Positions 12,036 to 13,130 of a DNA stretch of 13,130 nt are shown here, piece after piece. The notes under the pieces were generated by a model that did no database searches, was not told the origin of the DNA, and saw only the letters and a program-made list of their open reading frames with translations. Every line of letters begins with the position of its first letter. Within the stretch, counting starts at the first letter, position 1. The stretch comes from Candidatus Pelagibacter sp. GTDB taxonomy: Bacteria; Pseudomonadota; Alphaproteobacteria; Pelagibacterales; Pelagibacteraceae. Location of the stretch: contig PAGZ01000010.1 in assembly GCA_002704625.1 (NCBI GenBank), positions 1 through 13,130 on the forward strand. Direction: 5' to 3'. The position numbers and the translations under genes are program-made.

Positions 12036-13130
12036 CACATATTACCGTACTTAGGACCACCGCCACCTTCTGGGGCTACCCAAGTGATATTCTGTGAAGG
12101 TTCTTTAATATCGCAAGTTTTACAGTGAATACAGTTCTGTGAATTAATAACAAACTGTTTTTGCTGGATTTCGTAAACACCAACTGGACAGTATCTTTGA
12201 GCAGGTTCGTCATATTCTTTAAGTGTATATTGAACTGGCAAATATTTATTCTTCAACTTTAGATGAACAGGTTGATTTTCCGTGTGATTAGTTCCCGTTA
12301 AATAAACTGAGCTAGTCTTATCAAAAGTGAGTTTACCATCAGGTTTTGGGTAATCTATTTTCGGCATTTTGTTTGCAGGTTTTAATGCTTCGTGATCTGC
12401 ATGCTTATGTTTTAAAGTAAAAGGTAATTTTCCTCTAAACAAAATTTGATCTAAACCTGTAAAAATAATTCCTAAAATTAAACCCCAGCTAAAACTTGGT
12501 TTAACATTTCTGGCAGCATGAAGTTCTTCATAAACCCAACTTTTTTTAAATAATTCTTCATATAAAGAGAGTTTCCTTTTATTTTTTATATGTTCGTTAA
12601 TAGTTTCTGCTGCAATCATTCCGCTTTTCATTGCAGTATGTGTTCCTTTAATCTTAGGCATATTTAAAGTTCCTGCATCACATCCAACTAATAATGCACC
12701 AGGCATATACATCTTTGGTAAACTTTGAAGACCGCCTTCAATTAAAGCTCTTGCACCAAATGAAATTCTTTTTCCACCCTCTAGCATTTTTCTTATTGCT
12801 TTATGAGTTTTAAACCTTTGAAACTCATCAAAAGGTGAAAGATGCGGGTTTTGATAATCAAGACCAATCACATAACCAATATAAATTTGTTTTTTTTCAG
12901 CGTGGTAAATAAAACTTCCACCATATGTTTTACTGTCCAAAGGCCAGCCAGCAGTGTGCATGACCAAACCTTCTTGATGCTGTTCGTCACTTACTTCCCA
13001 AATTTCTTTTAAACCAATACCGTATTGTTGAGGATTTTTTCCCTCATCAAGATTAAATTTTTTAATTAATTCTTTTCCTAAATGTCCTCTACAACCCTCA
13101 GAAAAAACAGTAACCTTTGCATGTAATTCC
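12035..13130 (-). CDS. Electron transfer flavoprotein:ubiquinone oxidoreductase, C-terminal part (N-terminus beyond the right edge)
   Basis: The frame runs from the right edge to a TGA at 12035-12037, giving the last about 364 of roughly 550 residues; the true start lies outside the window, and internal Met/TTG codons are not starts. The first residues read ELHAKVTVFSEGCRGHLGKEL, then GLVMHTAGWPLDSKTYGGSFIYH, then VGCDAGTLNMPKIKGTHTAMKSGMIAAETI, all typical of ETF-QO. The C-terminal ferredoxin-like region supplies the 4Fe-4S ligands: CPVGVYE and QNCIHCKTCDIKEPSQNITWVAPEGGGGPKYGNM. The enzyme takes electrons from reduced ETF, itself loaded by acyl-CoA and sarcosine/dimethylglycine-type dehydrogenases, and reduces ubiquinone in the membrane. 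The following DMT-family gene overlaps its stop by one base. Confidence 0.96.
   Translation of the reverse strand, partial: ELHAKVTVFSEGCRGHLGKELIKKFNLDEGKNPQQYGIGLKEIWEVSDEQHQEGLVMHTAGWPLDSKTYGGSFIYHAEKKQIYIGYVIGLDYQNPHLSPFDEFQRFKTHKAIRKMLEGGKRISFGARALIEGGLQSLPKMYMPGALLVGCDAGTLNMPKIKGTHTAMKSGMIAAETINEHIKNKRKLSLYEELFKKSWVYEELHAARNVKPSFSWGLILGIIFTGLDQILFRGKLPFTLKHKHADHEALKPANKMPKIDYPKPDGKLTFDKTSSVYLTGTNHTENQPVHLKLKNKYLPVQYTLKEYDEPAQRYCPVGVYEIQQKQFVINSQNCIHCKTCDIKEPSQNITWVAPEGGGGPKYGNM

Noticed and set aside
12965..12967. Start codon (TTG) for the ETF-QO frame
   Set aside because: The frame stays open to the right edge and upstream residues match ETF-QO, so this is an internal codon of a gene cut by the window.
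1..13130. CRISPR array, transposon, phage or defence genes
   Set aside because: No regularly spaced repeats, transposase or integrase, terminal repeats or toxin-antitoxin-like pairs were seen; the genes are housekeeping or metabolic.

Overview
This is a gene-dense, very AT-rich (roughly one third G+C by eye) stretch of bacterial chromosome. Gene content, tiny intergenic gaps, ATGA/TAATG gene overlaps, convergent genes overlapping by a few bases, and a methionine gene behind marine-type SAM riboswitches all point to the SAR11 clade (Pelagibacterales, 'Candidatus Pelagibacter'-like Alphaproteobacteria). The assignment rests on recognised protein families and genome style, not on a marker gene.

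Left part (1-2676). The minus strand carries a LysE-type exporter and, downstream of it, the start of a periplasmic branched-chain-amino-acid-type binding protein that runs off the left edge. Divergent from the exporter, on the plus strand, are a DUF2805/TIGR03643 protein and a dithiol glutaredoxin (grxC). Convergent to grxC, and overlapping its end, is a minus-strand pair: msrB (methionine-R-sulfoxide reductase) and ccdA (membrane thiol electron carrier), joined by an ATGA overlap. These three genes form a thiol-redox and methionine-repair patch.

Centre (2677-4769). The 265-nt gap before metY is a complete regulatory leader. It has a near-consensus sigma-70 promoter, a SAM-II riboswitch, an intrinsic terminator with a matching antiterminator, then a SAM-V-like riboswitch whose 3' end abuts a strong Shine-Dalgarno sequence, then metY (O-acetylhomoserine sulfhydrylase). 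Excess S-adenosylmethionine should therefore stop both transcription and translation of metY. A 15-bp perfect hairpin made of nested TTGA/TCAA dyads follows metY, then an exported DUF4864 protein.

Right-centre (4811-11145). A tightly packed operon encodes heterotetrameric sarcosine oxidase in the order soxB-soxD-(small exported SHOCT-like protein)-soxA-soxG. It is followed, translationally coupled, by a DUF2237 protein and then by a TIP30/HTATIP2-like NAD(P)-binding protein. The oxidase turns sarcosine into glycine and loads the methyl carbon onto tetrahydrofolate. In SAR11 this would feed glycine and one-carbon metabolism from methylated osmolytes.

Right end (11142-13130). On the minus strand, an incomplete electron-transfer-flavoprotein:ubiquinone oxidoreductase enters from the right edge. 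It is followed with a one-base overlap by an EamA/DMT-family transporter, which converges on the TIP30-like gene. No CRISPR array, mobile element, tRNA or rRNA was seen. The most striking element is the dual SAM-II/SAM-V leader of metY; the least understood are the SHOCT-like insert and the DUF genes.
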